Part shown: one piece after another, positions 18,037-26,416 of the stretch
How the letters are laid out: each line of letters starts with the position of its first letter
Numbering within the stretch: position 1 is the first letter of the stretch
From: Bdellovibrionales bacterium
GTDB taxonomy: Bacteria > Bdellovibrionota > Bdellovibrionia > Bdellovibrionales > UBA1609
NCBI GenBank assembly: GCA_020850475.1
Contig: JADZEO010000155.1
Location: 1-64,000 of the forward strand
Direction of reading: 5' to 3'
Length of the DNA stretch: 64,000 bases
Position numbers and translations under genes: made by a program
Notes under the pieces: generated by a model
Databases searched by the model: none
What the model was told of the DNA's origin: nothing
What the model saw: only the letters and a program-made list of their open reading frames with translations

Positions 18037-19356
18037 CTAGGGGCACGCAACCCCACTATTTTTATACAGCCACACTTTGCGTTCGTCACCCTGAAGAAAA
18101 ACAATCACATCATAGTCGGGAATCGAAACGGAGGTGGTCGAATAACCGGTCATCGGGGAATCGGGCAAACTGCGCCAGGAGTTGGTCTTGACGACATACT
18201 CAAACATTTTGCCGGAAGTCCCTACTGGTGATTGACGGCGAAAGACAAAATTGCCACTGGCTGGATCGTCAACCAGGTTGCCGCCATAATCGTAGCCGCC
18301 GTTGTTAGCCCCTATGTCGGTGGGTGCGGTGGCGATTTCTTTGACCTGTAACTGGCGATCAAGGGACCACATCTTAGGACCACTCTTAAGATTAAAAATC
18401 ATAAGGTCACTCTTAGGATTGTACTCGGAAACTCCGTAGTGGTCGGCATTGCCGTTACCGACGTCGTAAAATTTTTCCCACTTTTGGGTTGAATTCAAAA
18501 AAATTGCCCCAGTGCCATCGTACTTACTCAATTGAACCATTCCTAAACCTTCAAAGTAGGTATTCGAAGTGCCATAGTAAGCGCCGTTGTTAAAGGGATT
18601 CACCAAGCTTGCGACCCAAGCCTGGGACTTGACATCAAAGGCCATCAAGTCACGACCGTTGATCGTGTTGTAAAAAATCTGCCGATCCGAATCAAAGGCA
18701 TTACTCGCCCACCCGTGGCCGGTGTAACCCCACACATGGCCCACATCAGGTTCGAGCCTCTCCTTTTCCATGGCCACTTCATGGTCGGGATGAAGTTTAC
18801 CCAGCGACCATTTGTTGGTGGCTTCGCAAAACTTGAGGTGAACTGGGATGTCTAAGTGTCCTGAACCATAAAAATAGATGCAGCGAGCCTTAGGATCCCA
18901 AGCCATGCTGTCGGCGTAAACGTTGTGGGCGCCCCAAGTCGGTTCCCTAAAGAAAGATTCCGCGTGAGTAACAGGATAATCAAAACCATTGTAGCGGTAG
19001 TATTGGATCCCCGTTGGCACAATCGTATCGACTTCGCGCCAGTCGCCCGCCTTCATGTTTTGGGCAACTTTCTTTAATGGCGAATCACTCTCTGTCCGTT
19101 CGCACAATTGCGTGTTAATCGGCGGTGGCTCAGTCTCAGGCCCAGGCCCTCCCGCAGGCGGTTCTCCGCCTGGCGGTCCGGCTGGTGGTTCACCTGCTGG
19201 CGGTGGCGGCGGATTTTGTGAACCCTGACCCAACGATCCTTGAGCCGGTGAGGAAGTAACAGAAAATCCTTTGCCGCAGCCTAACAGCAGGAGGAGCGTG
19301 ATTAAATATATCGAATGTGTACAACTTAAGCTGGAATGCCCCGATTGCAACTTCAT
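18037..19356 (-). CDS. Beta-propeller lipoprotein with Pro/Gly linker
   Basis: A 439-residue protein: signal peptide with lipobox LLLGC, a Pro/Gly/Glu repeat linker (about residues 45-80, PPAG/PPGGEPP units), then a propeller-like domain with blades such as AWDPKARCIYFYGSGH and NAFDSDRQIFYNT. It is probably displayed on the outer membrane on a flexible stalk. Related in style to 14103 and the pseudogene at 16557. A half-copy of the palindrome (TGTCTCAAAT, 19401-19410) lies about 46 bases upstream. Confidence 0.75.
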   Translation of the reverse strand: MKLQSGHSSLSCTHSIYLITLLLLLGCGKGFSVTSSPAQGSLGQGSQNPPPPPAGEPPAGPPGGEPPAGGPGPETEPPPINTQLCERTESDSPLKKVAQNMKAGDWREVDTIVPTGIQYYRYNGFDYPVTHAESFFREPTWGAHNVYADSMAWDPKARCIYFYGSGHLDIPVHLKFCEATNKWSLGKLHPDHEVAMEKERLEPDVGHVWGYTGHGWASNAFDSDRQIFYNTINGRDLMAFDVKSQAWVASLVNPFNNGAYYGTSNTYFEGLGMVQLSKYDGTGAIFLNSTQKWEKFYDVGNGNADHYGVSEYNPKSDLMIFNLKSGPKMWSLDRQLQVKEIATAPTDIGANNGGYDYGGNLVDDPASGNFVFRRQSPVGTSGKMFEYVVKTNSWRSLPDSPMTGYSTTSVSIPDYDVIVFLQGDERKVWLYKNSGVACP

Positions 19357-19521
19357 CTTCGATTCCTTTCGAAACCGCTCAACCCCTCGAGCGTAAGCCG
19401 TGTCTCAAATCAGCACAGCTCACCATCTATATAGTGCAACTTGGCCGCCAAAATTGGTGAGCGAAATGCTTGGGCTTTCCCAGAATAAGCCGTCAAGTGC
19501 GTTGCCGCTGTCGACTCCGAG

Positions 19522-20679
19522 CTATTGGCATTCCGACGGAACCTTATCGAAGATCTCAGGGCCCAGTGTTGGGTCACCAAACTGGTTGCCTTGTTCTTCG
19601 ACATTGGAACAGGCACCGAGATTTTCGTAATGCATTGGCAAGCCGCCCTGGTACATAAAATCCAGAGCAAAGGTGCGATTACTAAGAACCTGATGATTTT
19701 CGCAGACATTGCCGGAATAATTTCTCACACTCATTCCCAGGGCTGACTTACTGTGATTGAGGTAGATTTGGTTTCTTTCCAGAATAATACTTCGTCCGCC
19801 AGCGATACTGATTCCTACATTCACCACATTAACAACGACATTGTCATGAATCCAAATTCTGCCACCGCCAGCGCCGTCGCCCACCAGAATTCCCGAGCCA
19901 TTTTGACTAATGGTACTGGATCCTCGAAGACGATTAAAGGCGATCTCGATACGGTCACCTTCCGAAACTCCTGAGGTACCATAGAGATTAATGATATCCT
20001 CAGGTCGCCAAAGATTGCCATAATTGCCGTCGGCAATATTGCAGGTAATCTTGGAGCTCGTGTTACCACCTGACACTTCCTCCATTTGAATCATTTGCCC
20101 GCGATAAAAGGGACCACGAATGTTATAGACAAAATTCCGGTCGACAACTATGGGATTTTGCGACTTGTATGCCGTCACCGCCGAAGACACATCATGAATG
20201 ACGTTGCGTTGAATGGTAATATGATGGGCATCTTCGAGAATACGAATGCCATCAGTGTCGACGTCCGTGTCGTCACTGTCACAAGGTCCGATTTCATTGT
20301 TGCGAATGATGACGTTTGTCACCCCAGCCGGGACAGTGAGGCATCTTCCGTTGACGCTCGTGATATGCAAGTTTTCGATGATTTGGCCCGATTGGGCAAC
20401 AATGGGTCCAGACCAAGGCAGGCCCTTGAAGTCTTCGGGTCGAGGGACCCCCCCGACACTTGGATTTGGACTGGAGGGTGGTGGTGGGTTGGGCTCCTCT
20501 GGCAGGACGCTCGGACCATCCACCGGAGGATGCTTCCCCTCTGACGCAGACAAGGGCGTACCAGCCGAATCCTGACTGGGATTCCTTAGCTCAAAGGCCG
20601 CGCTGCAACCGAGAATGGAAAAGGCAATTAGAATCCCAGTAATCTTTCCCTGACGGGACAACGCCTCAAATTGAGACAT
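19522..20679 (-). CDS. Right-handed beta-helix lipoprotein
   Basis: The start at 20679 (MSQFEALSRQ) leads into a signal peptide with lipobox ILGC, then a Pro-rich linker (VLPEEPNPPPPSSPN). The main domain shows beta-helix coils of about 22-25 residues: VTNVIIRNNEIGPC, AHHITIQRNVIHDV, GGRIWIHDNVVVNV and RSIILERNQIYLN. Such folds occur in pectate lyases and alginate epimerases, so it may bind or cut a polysaccharide. The palindrome at 20665-20675 overlaps the first codons. Confidence 0.8.
   Translation of the reverse strand: MSQFEALSRQGKITGILIAFSILGCSAAFELRNPSQDSAGTPLSASEGKHPPVDGPSVLPEEPNPPPPSSPNPSVGGVPRPEDFKGLPWSGPIVAQSGQIIENLHITSVNGRCLTVPAGVTNVIIRNNEIGPCDSDDTDVDTDGIRILEDAHHITIQRNVIHDVSSAVTAYKSQNPIVVDRNFVYNIRGPFYRGQMIQMEEVSGGNTSSKITCNIADGNYGNLWRPEDIINLYGTSGVSEGDRIEIAFNRLRGSSTISQNGSGILVGDGAGGGRIWIHDNVVVNVVNVGISIAGGRSIILERNQIYLNHSKSALGMSVRNYSGNVCENHQVLSNRTFALDFMYQGGLPMHYENLGACSNVEEQGNQFGDPTLGPEIFDKVPSECQ
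20665..20675. promoter_or_regulatory. CTCAATTTGAG palindrome, site 3
   Basis: Written CTCAAATTGAG on the plus strand; it overlaps codons 2-5 of the beta-helix gene starting at 20679. A regulator bound here would block transcription or initiation directly. Confidence 0.45.
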
Positions 20680-20817
20680 AGCTACTCCCGGTCCTTCCAT
20701 GACCGATTTGTAACTTATCAGGAGCAATACCTGGGCCACCAGGGCGGAGATTCTAACGCCAACCTACTGTCAAGTGATCAGCACTTGCCACAAATTCATC
20801 AAAATCGCCCGTGGGGC

Positions 20818-22152
20818 CTAGGGCTCAACATTAATAATCACCGGATTGGGCGCGGCACAACTAATCGCTGTTGCCGACAAGGTCGGAAGACCTTTGGTGA
20901 CGCAGCTGTAGCTACCCGCCCCCAGTTTACCAATGTTAAAGGGGCTACCGCCCGTATTGAGTAGGGGGGCGCCACCTGAGCCAGTTAAGTCGGCGTCGGC
21001 TCCACCGTTACATGAGTAACTGATCTTACTCACACCACGAGAAGCCACATTTAGTAGTAAATCCGTACTCGCCGTAATACTACCTGAGTTGGCGACACTC
21101 ACCGTACAAAACGGAACTTCAATTTTTACTGACACCGCAGCCGAAGCTCCTGAAGTATTTCGACCCACAATACTATAGCTTTGCACATCTTGACCCACCG
21201 TCGGGGTACCACTGATAGAGCAAGTGGTTTGATTTAAACTTAAACCAGCCGGCAATGCGGGCGTCGCTTGACAACTCGTAATCGCCCCACCACCATTAGT
21301 TGGCGTGACGGCCGAAAGGGCCACACCACGAGCCGCACTGATTTCGCTATTTCCAAATCGAATAGCCGGACTTCCACTGCCATCGTTAACTAGAACTTCA
21401 ACTTTTACAGATGTCACACTCCCCATGATGTTGGTCGCGACGACATAATATTCTCCAGCATCACTCAGCTGTATCGAGTCTTTGGAAATCTGGTTTGAAG
21501 TGGCGCCGGGAACCTCAACTCCATCTTTAAACCACTGAAGCCGTGGAGTCGGATTGCCGCGGACTTCGACCACCAGTGCACCGGCACTCCCCACCTTTAC
21601 TTTTCCGCCGACCGGCTGAACTTGGATCGTAGGAGCCGTCAGGGGAGCGGAGACAATGACCGCGACAGCTTGGCTCGCCACCGATCCCATGTCGTTGGTC
21701 GCGATAACTCGATAGCTGCCTGAATCTCCCACCCTTGAATTAAACTTATAATAGGACCGAAGGGTCGCGCCCGGGATATTGACGCCATCTTTTTGCCACT
21801 GGTAACTGACCGCGGGATTTCCAAATGCCCGGGCTGCCAATACAATGGTTCCGTCATGGATGACAACATCGCCTTCCGGCTGAAGGTCAAATTGCGGGAC
21901 CGAGGTCACATAAGGTGGAATCACATAGTCGGCGGATCCAGTTAGAGGAGAACCGCAGTAGTTATCGCCCCTGACGTCGGTCAAAACGCTTTGGACAACA
22001 ATTCTCTTTCCGACATACTTTCGCAAGATTTCATCGGGAATTTCGATTTCAAAGCGGAGAGCCCTCGAATCAGATGCACAGAATCGGCTCAAGTGGCTCT
22101 CTGACGGTAGATTTGCAGACACGGTGGTGACGTATTTGGAGCCCGGCTGCAA
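20818..22152 (-). CDS. C-terminal part of a split Ig-domain surface protein
   Basis: This frame is continuous with the upstream gene: after the TAA at 22219 the same frame reads on through GWACPKSDGSPISLALVVGG. The only candidate start (TTG 22152) has no signal peptide, so the piece is probably not made on its own unless the stop is read through. Domains in order: the rest of the GWAC domain (to IPDEI), two Ig-like I-set domains (YQWQKDGVNIPGAT and LQWFKDGVEVPGAT, each ending in SGSYRVIATN or AGEYYVVATN), a putative-Ig domain (LPAGLSLN...ISGTP), and a Cys-rich C-terminus. Confidence 0.6.
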   Translation of the reverse strand: MQPGSKYVTTVSANLPSESHLSRFCASDSRALRFEIEIPDEILRKYVGKRIVVQSVLTDVRGDNYCGSPLTGSADYVIPPYVTSVPQFDLQPEGDVVIHDGTIVLAARAFGNPAVSYQWQKDGVNIPGATLRSYYKFNSRVGDSGSYRVIATNDMGSVASQAVAVIVSAPLTAPTIQVQPVGGKVKVGSAGALVVEVRGNPTPRLQWFKDGVEVPGATSNQISKDSIQLSDAGEYYVVATNIMGSVTSVKVEVLVNDGSGSPAIRFGNSEISAARGVALSAVTPTNGGGAITSCQATPALPAGLSLNQTTCSISGTPTVGQDVQSYSIVGRNTSGASAAVSVKIEVPFCTVSVANSGSITASTDLLLNVASRGVSKISYSCNGGADADLTGSGGAPLLNTGGSPFNIGKLGAGSYSCVTKGLPTLSATAISCAAPNPVIINVEP

Positions 22153-22218
22153 CTGCTGACCCCCAACAACTAGAGCTAAGGAAATCGGACTACCATCTGA
22201 CTTGGGGCAGGCCCAACC

Positions 22219-23610
22219 TTAGACGATGTTGTTGCGCACGCCCTCAATGCGACCCCCTGAGTGGGGTCGGCTCGAGGTTGAAATTGAAACCTTGCGGCCT
22301 CCGTCGGTCGCCGTTAATGTCGTTTCATTAGAAACATAGGTCTCTTTGCCCCATGCCGAGGGGGGAAGCTGATAGGTAATGCGATAATTGAGAGCCCCGG
22401 CAGGACATGAAATACCAAGGGAATTTTCAGCAATTACCTCCGGCGCGACGCGCGCGATATTTTTTCTCACAGCTAGCCCCCCGCCGGGCAAGGTATAGCC
22501 CCAGCCAGTGTCGGGCGGCTGACTGATCAACAGAGTCACTGCCTCACGAGTGGACTTTGCACACGGGAACTCGGCCACGAGCACGCCAAAGTCATCGATG
22601 TCGACAAAGCCGGGAACGGTGTACCAATATGCCGATTCCCAGTCGATAATCGGAACGTCAACAGTTTCAGGGAACCTAAATCCTGAACTCGAAAAATCAG
22701 TCTGTCTACTTTCTTGCTCATAGGCAATCGAACTGGGTAGCTCTTCTCCCCACAAGATTTCGGTGGTGGGTTCAAAATCTTCGTCTCCGGGATCTTCTGA
22801 ATCAGGGTTAGACAAGTCGATCTCATTCTCTAAGTCAAACAAGGCAATGTCTTCCCAACTCTCAAGATTACCAAGGTCAAACTCATCGCTAAATGAATCA
22901 ACAAAGTTGGCAAAGAGCGGAATAATCTCGTCGTTTCCTCGCGGCTGGGCCTGTCTAACCTTAAAAATGACCGCAGCCTTAAACTGCACCTCAGTCATAT
23001 TGCGATTGAGATAGCGCACCGAACCCAGTTGAAAGATGGGAATTAAGTTCCCTGCTTCCGCGGCCACTTCGGCCGCACTTATTGATCCACCACCCATTGG
23101 CATTACCATGCTTCTGCCATTTCTCACGAAGTTATTAAGAGAATTGTGGATGGCCCAGGCCCAATCAATTTCTTTAACGGTCAAGGCCGTACTTGCCTGA
23201 TTGAGGTAAAGGATCTGTTGCGTGGAACTCAATCCCCAGTTCGCAACACGAAGCGCTTCATCACGCTTATTATTAACTAGCAATGAGCCCACTAGCAAAA
23301 GAGCCGACTCAGCCGTCACAAAGTTTTTCAGATCGGGTGGGAGATTTTTGAATGTCTCCACGGCTGGATCAGAACCGCCGGACCCGGAGTTGGGATCCAG
23401 TGTGGCCCCTTGAAGCATATTGTCGAGTTGGGAAAACAACTGATCGTCATTCAAGGTCAAAATCGCTGATGATGATTGCGACTGATCTTCACTCACTGCT
23501 GCACGAAACCCGCTGCCGCAGTTTTGAAAGGTCAATAAAGTAAAGATTGCTAATAGCAAACCAATCGATTTGCCAATCGAAATTACCTTTGCTCTGTTTT
23601 TTGAAAACAC
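22219..23610 (-). CDS. Lipoprotein, N-terminal part of a split surface protein
   Basis: GTG start with a GGGGGAATT site and a lipobox-bearing signal peptide (TFQNC). The mature part is about 430 residues, acidic in the middle, ending in an Arg/Gly stretch RIEGVRNNIV and then TAA (22219-22221). The next residues in the same frame are GWAC, the consensus of a surface domain in which the preceding strand reads xIVxGWAC. The stop thus falls inside a domain and probably replaced one codon such as CAA or GAA. The intact gene would span 20818-23610, about 930 codons. A GCAACTC/GAGTTGC hairpin (23621-23638) sits just before the ribosome site. Confidence 0.7.
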   Translation of the reverse strand: MFSKNRAKVISIGKSIGLLLAIFTLLTFQNCGSGFRAAVSEDQSQSSSAILTLNDDQLFSQLDNMLQGATLDPNSGSGGSDPAVETFKNLPPDLKNFVTAESALLLVGSLLVNNKRDEALRVANWGLSSTQQILYLNQASTALTVKEIDWAWAIHNSLNNFVRNGRSMVMPMGGGSISAAEVAAEAGNLIPIFQLGSVRYLNRNMTEVQFKAAVIFKVRQAQPRGNDEIIPLFANFVDSFSDEFDLGNLESWEDIALFDLENEIDLSNPDSEDPGDEDFEPTTEILWGEELPSSIAYEQESRQTDFSSSGFRFPETVDVPIIDWESAYWYTVPGFVDIDDFGVLVAEFPCAKSTREAVTLLISQPPDTGWGYTLPGGGLAVRKNIARVAPEVIAENSLGISCPAGALNYRITYQLPPSAWGKETYVSNETTLTATDGGRKVSISTSSRPHSGGRIEGVRNNIV

Positions 23611-23731
23611 AATTCCCCCAGCAACTCAAACGAGTTGCCCCACTTTTTTAGTTTTAGAGATTAATCCGCCACCGTACCGCTATCTCATTCTAAGATCGAT
23701 CGCTCCCGAACACAAATGTCCCTCGCGACTG

Positions 23732-23742
23732 TCTCAATTCGA
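23732..23742. promoter_or_regulatory. CTCAATTCGAG palindrome, site 4
   Basis: One mismatch from the other three copies. It lies 122 bases upstream of the 23610 start on the minus strand and directly before a possible small gene at 23743 on the plus strand. Confidence 0.4.
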
Positions 23743-23953
23743 GATGACCGAGCTGCGAGCACCATTTGGCGAGGAGATCAGAGTTTCGGCCGGCAACACT
23801 TTCATATCAGCTTGTCGAAACTCTGATCTTGCCCTTGTCGTCGTCCCTGTCCAAACTATTGCCAAGGAATTAAATCCTGAGCAAATCAGCTACCTCGCTC
23901 TCGTCATCCTGGAGCCGACAGACCAGAACTCGAGTCTCCGAAAAACTCTGTAA
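23743..23953 (+). CDS. Possible small gene or gene remnant
   Basis: An open frame of 69 codons with protein-like composition (hydrophobic strands LALVVVPVQ and YLALVILEP). No recognised family and no good ribosome site. It ends 67 bases before the left element boundary. It could be a remnant of a larger gene. The rest of 23,611-24,111 holds no other gene. Confidence 0.3.
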
Positions 23954-24020
23954 AAGTTTTGGCCGATCTCAGTTGGGGGGAATTGAGAACAGGCTTGATC
24001 GCTTTGACTCTAATCAATTT

Positions 24021-24027
24021 TGGTCGG
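24021..24027. repeat. Putative attL core
   Basis: TGGTCGG is identical to the last seven bases of tRNA-Pro at 59331-59337 and is followed three bases later by GAC in both places. A 7-bp overlap is normal for tyrosine recombinases, but the repeat is short enough to need confirmation. Confidence 0.45.
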
Positions 24028-24078
24028 AAAGACGGTGGCTTTCCAACCCATTGATATTACTCAATCTCATAGTCCATG

Positions 24079-24096
24079 TGTCATCATCTGTCATCA
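24079..24096. repeat. Two TGTCATCA repeats (left integrase arm sites)
   Basis: TGTCATCA at 24079-24086 and 24089-24096, exactly 10 bp apart, between the putative core and the integrase gene. Three copies in the same orientation occur at the right end (59177-59206). This is the pattern of arm-type sites bound by the integrase N-terminal domain. Confidence 0.6.
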
Positions 24097-24111
24097 AGCA
24101 TTTCATGAGTC

Positions 24112-25221
24112 CTACACCTTAGCTCTCGAAATGAGCTGGAAAACATTGTTTCCCTGACTCGCCGAGGGCAACTCGTAACCCATCAGATCAGTAGCTCCCT
24201 TGATGTTCACACCAGCCAATCTCAAATAGACATCGGTGGTAGACATTTTGCGGTGCCCAACAATCGCCATTACCTTTACCAGCGGTACCCCCTGAGAAAG
24301 CAGGTTGGTGATAAAGGTTGCGCGCAGATCGTGGAACTTTACGGCAGTTATACCAATGCTGTGGCACAACTCCCGAGTCACCTGGGCCTGTTCTCCATGC
24401 GTCCATTCATCCAAATGGGGCAACACAAAGTCAGTTTCAGATCTCATGTTCTGACGCAGCTCAATCAGGAACTCTTTAAAGTCAGGGCTGATTGGAACAA
24501 CACGATTCTCTCGGTTCTTCGGCGGTCCAAACCCATCCTTACTGGTCCATTGCTTGGTGACATGGATCAGGTTGGCATCAAGATCAATATCACTCCAGCG
24601 AAGTGCATACATTTCACCCGACCTCATCCCGGATTTTAAGGCACATGCCCATATCGGAAAAAATCGGTGACCTGTGGTTCTTGCCATTTGAAGAAGCAGC
24701 TTTGCCTCTTCAGCGGTCAAAACCTTTTGCACAACCTGTGGTGCTTTGATCTTCAAGCCCAATGCGGGATTACGTGAAATAATCCCATCCTCAACCGCCA
24801 TCTCAAAAATTCTTCTGACTAACTTCAAAAGATTTTTCTGTGAGATGGGAGAGTTCTCACAACCGGACTCTTCAAGAAACTTTGCCACATCAGAAGCACT
24901 GATGCTCTTAAGCTCCTGACTAAGCCAACTCGCGGGAATCCATTTCTTAAGGCGGCCATCATAATTCATGATCGTACCAACCTTCAGTGTGAGCTTCATA
25001 CGGCTAATGCACTCGGAATGCCATCGTTCCCAAGTCCAAACCGGAGCAGCATCGGCAATCAGTTTCAATTCAGACTTGAATTGAAACTCAACATCCTTTG
25101 CAATTCGCTCCGACGGAATTCCTCGTCTGCGTCGAGCTACAAGTTTTTTGGTATTATCTCTCGTGGCAACATAAACTTCGTAAAGTTTTTTGCCACGTTT
25201 CATATAGGCTTTAATCATCAT
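24112..25221 (-). CDS. int: Tyrosine recombinase/integrase
   Basis: The element's integrase. Catalytic residues are visible in order: Arg in LKSGMRSGEMYALRW, HxxR in FHDLRATF, the His of VGHRKMSTTDVY, and the nucleophile Tyr in that same segment. The N-terminal part has an arm-binding region (MMIKAYMKRGKKLYEV) and a SAM-like core-binding domain. I placed the start at 25221, where ATG overlaps the stop of the excisionase gene behind a GGTGGA site; an in-frame start at 25380 would overlap the excisionase for 160 bases. Length 369 residues is usual. Confidence 0.9.
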   Translation of the reverse strand: MMIKAYMKRGKKLYEVYVATRDNTKKLVARRRRGIPSERIAKDVEFQFKSELKLIADAAPVWTWERWHSECISRMKLTLKVGTIMNYDGRLKKWIPASWLSQELKSISASDVAKFLEESGCENSPISQKNLLKLVRRIFEMAVEDGIISRNPALGLKIKAPQVVQKVLTAEEAKLLLQMARTTGHRFFPIWACALKSGMRSGEMYALRWSDIDLDANLIHVTKQWTSKDGFGPPKNRENRVVPISPDFKEFLIELRQNMRSETDFVLPHLDEWTHGEQAQVTRELCHSIGITAVKFHDLRATFITNLLSQGVPLVKVMAIVGHRKMSTTDVYLRLAGVNIKGATDLMGYELPSASQGNNVFQLISRAKV

Positions 25222-25448
25222 CTTCCACCTTTCGGAAGAAGAAGCGACTTCAAATCCCTCAAATGAAATTTCAACCTCCTTCCCAACTTGTAGGATCGCA
25301 CCTTTCCTCTGCAAACAAGAATTCGCAAAGCGTTTGGCGTGACCCCTAAGTAGGATGCAGCGTCTTGAGTAGACAACCATTCACGGACTATTCGATTTTC
25401 AAAGAACTCGGGAGTCTCTTCGACTCCCAACACCCTTACATTCGCCAT
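25218..25448 (-). CDS. xis: Excisionase-like helix-turn-helix protein
   Basis: A 76-residue MerR/excisionase-type protein: LSTQDAASYLGVTPNALRILVCRGKVRSYKLGRRLKFH is the winged helix of the HTH_17 family. It probably bends DNA at the att sites to direct excision, or regulates the integrase. Its stop overlaps the integrase start (ATGA), so both are made from one message. Confidence 0.75.
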   Translation of the reverse strand: MANVRVLGVEETPEFFENRIVREWLSTQDAASYLGVTPNALRILVCRGKVRSYKLGRRLKFHLRDLKSLLLPKGGR

Positions 25449-25532
25449 TTTTTGCCCTTAAATCAAGCAGAAAAATGCGACTAAAAATTAAAAAAGCTCC
25501 TACAATTAAATACTTACACAACCATCGGCAGT

Positions 25533-25997
25533 CTATTTTATTGCCCCATCAGACGCAGCAGAAGCCTCGACAGTAGCTGATTTCGTCCGTTCATGAGACG
25601 GATCATTCGCCGCTGATTCTGACCTCGCCTTGGGCGTTTTAGGCTTACGTTTTTCTCTGACGACAGGCGTTTGAAGCTGGCTTAACACATCAGCGAGGCT
25701 CAACTCTTCACCGGACTCTTTTGCAGCTTTCAGTTTTTGCAACGCCCATTGCGCCGCTTGGACATCATCAAAATATTTGTCCTTGATCGCGGCGAGTTCG
25801 CCGCTCGTCAGTGGCTCCGTCCGGCTTTGCAAAATGAAATTGGCAATTTCTTTGTGGGTCAATTTGATGATGCCACCAAAGGACTCTTCAATTTGCGCGG
25901 CCACCGCCCTGACGAATTCGACCGACGCGCATTCAAGCACAATACGGTCGGGATTTATTTGGCGCTTTCGTTTTGGCTTCTGTTCTGTAGGTTCCAT
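25533..25997 (-). CDS. Unknown basic protein of the transfer region
   Basis: A 154-residue cytosolic protein. The N-terminus is basic (PKRKRQINPDR), the middle is helical, and the last 45 residues are Lys/Ser/Ala rich and probably disordered. Its place at the end of the transfer operon, next to the relaxase candidate and coupling protein, suggests a relaxosome accessory factor, but no family is recognised. The 84 bases to the excisionase gene hold no other gene. Confidence 0.55.
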   Translation of the reverse strand: MEPTEQKPKRKRQINPDRIVLECASVEFVRAVAAQIEESFGGIIKLTHKEIANFILQSRTEPLTSGELAAIKDKYFDDVQAAQWALQKLKAAKESGEELSLADVLSQLQTPVVREKRKPKTPKARSESAANDPSHERTKSATVEASAASDGAIK

Positions 25998-25999
25998 AT

Positions 26000-26392
26000 C
26001 TATTCACTCCATCCGCTGGTTTTTTCAATAACGTACATGTAGTGACCATCAATATACTTATCGCCTTCGATCCGAGCCGGAACCCAAACACGGCGAACCT
26101 TCGGGGCAGTCAAAGACGGCGCCTGTGAGTCGAAAGGATTTTGTTTTAGTGTTTCTTGCTGCTGTTTCTTCTGCTTGTCTTTGTAGGCCGAGTAGCCAAT
26201 CAAGCTTCCCAAACCAACGCCAACAGCAGCACCGATCAAAGTTGATTGATCTCTCTTTCCATCATTTCCTGCGGAATTACCGATCAGTCCTCCGGCGGTC
26301 CCCCCGATAACAGCTCCTAATATGGTACTCTTCTCCATTGATGCACAGGCGGGTAAGGTTAGAGATATAATGATAAGAATGGACGTTCTCAT
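26000..26392 (-). CDS. Glycine-zipper lipoprotein of the transfer operon
   Basis: Signal peptide with lipobox LPAC, then two glycine-zipper helices (GAVIGGTAGGLIGNSAG and GAAVGVGLGSLIGYSA), and a C-terminal strand-rich part ending VPARIEGDKYIDGHYMYVIE. By position and lipidation it could serve as the VirB7/TraV-like outer-membrane component. GGAGT ribosome site. It is two bases upstream of 25533-25997 in the direction of transcription. Confidence 0.6.
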   Translation of the reverse strand: MRTSILIIISLTLPACASMEKSTILGAVIGGTAGGLIGNSAGNDGKRDQSTLIGAAVGVGLGSLIGYSAYKDKQKKQQQETLKQNPFDSQAPSLTAPKVRRVWVPARIEGDKYIDGHYMYVIEKTSGWSE

Positions 26393-26416
26393 GCGTTCAT
26401 ACTCCTGAAATACTGA

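Noticed and set aside
23621-23650. Hairpin GCAACTC/GAGTTGC followed by T-rich DNA, terminator-like on the plus strand
   Set aside because: No plus-strand gene ends before it. It sits in the leader of the minus-strand 22219 gene and is noted there.
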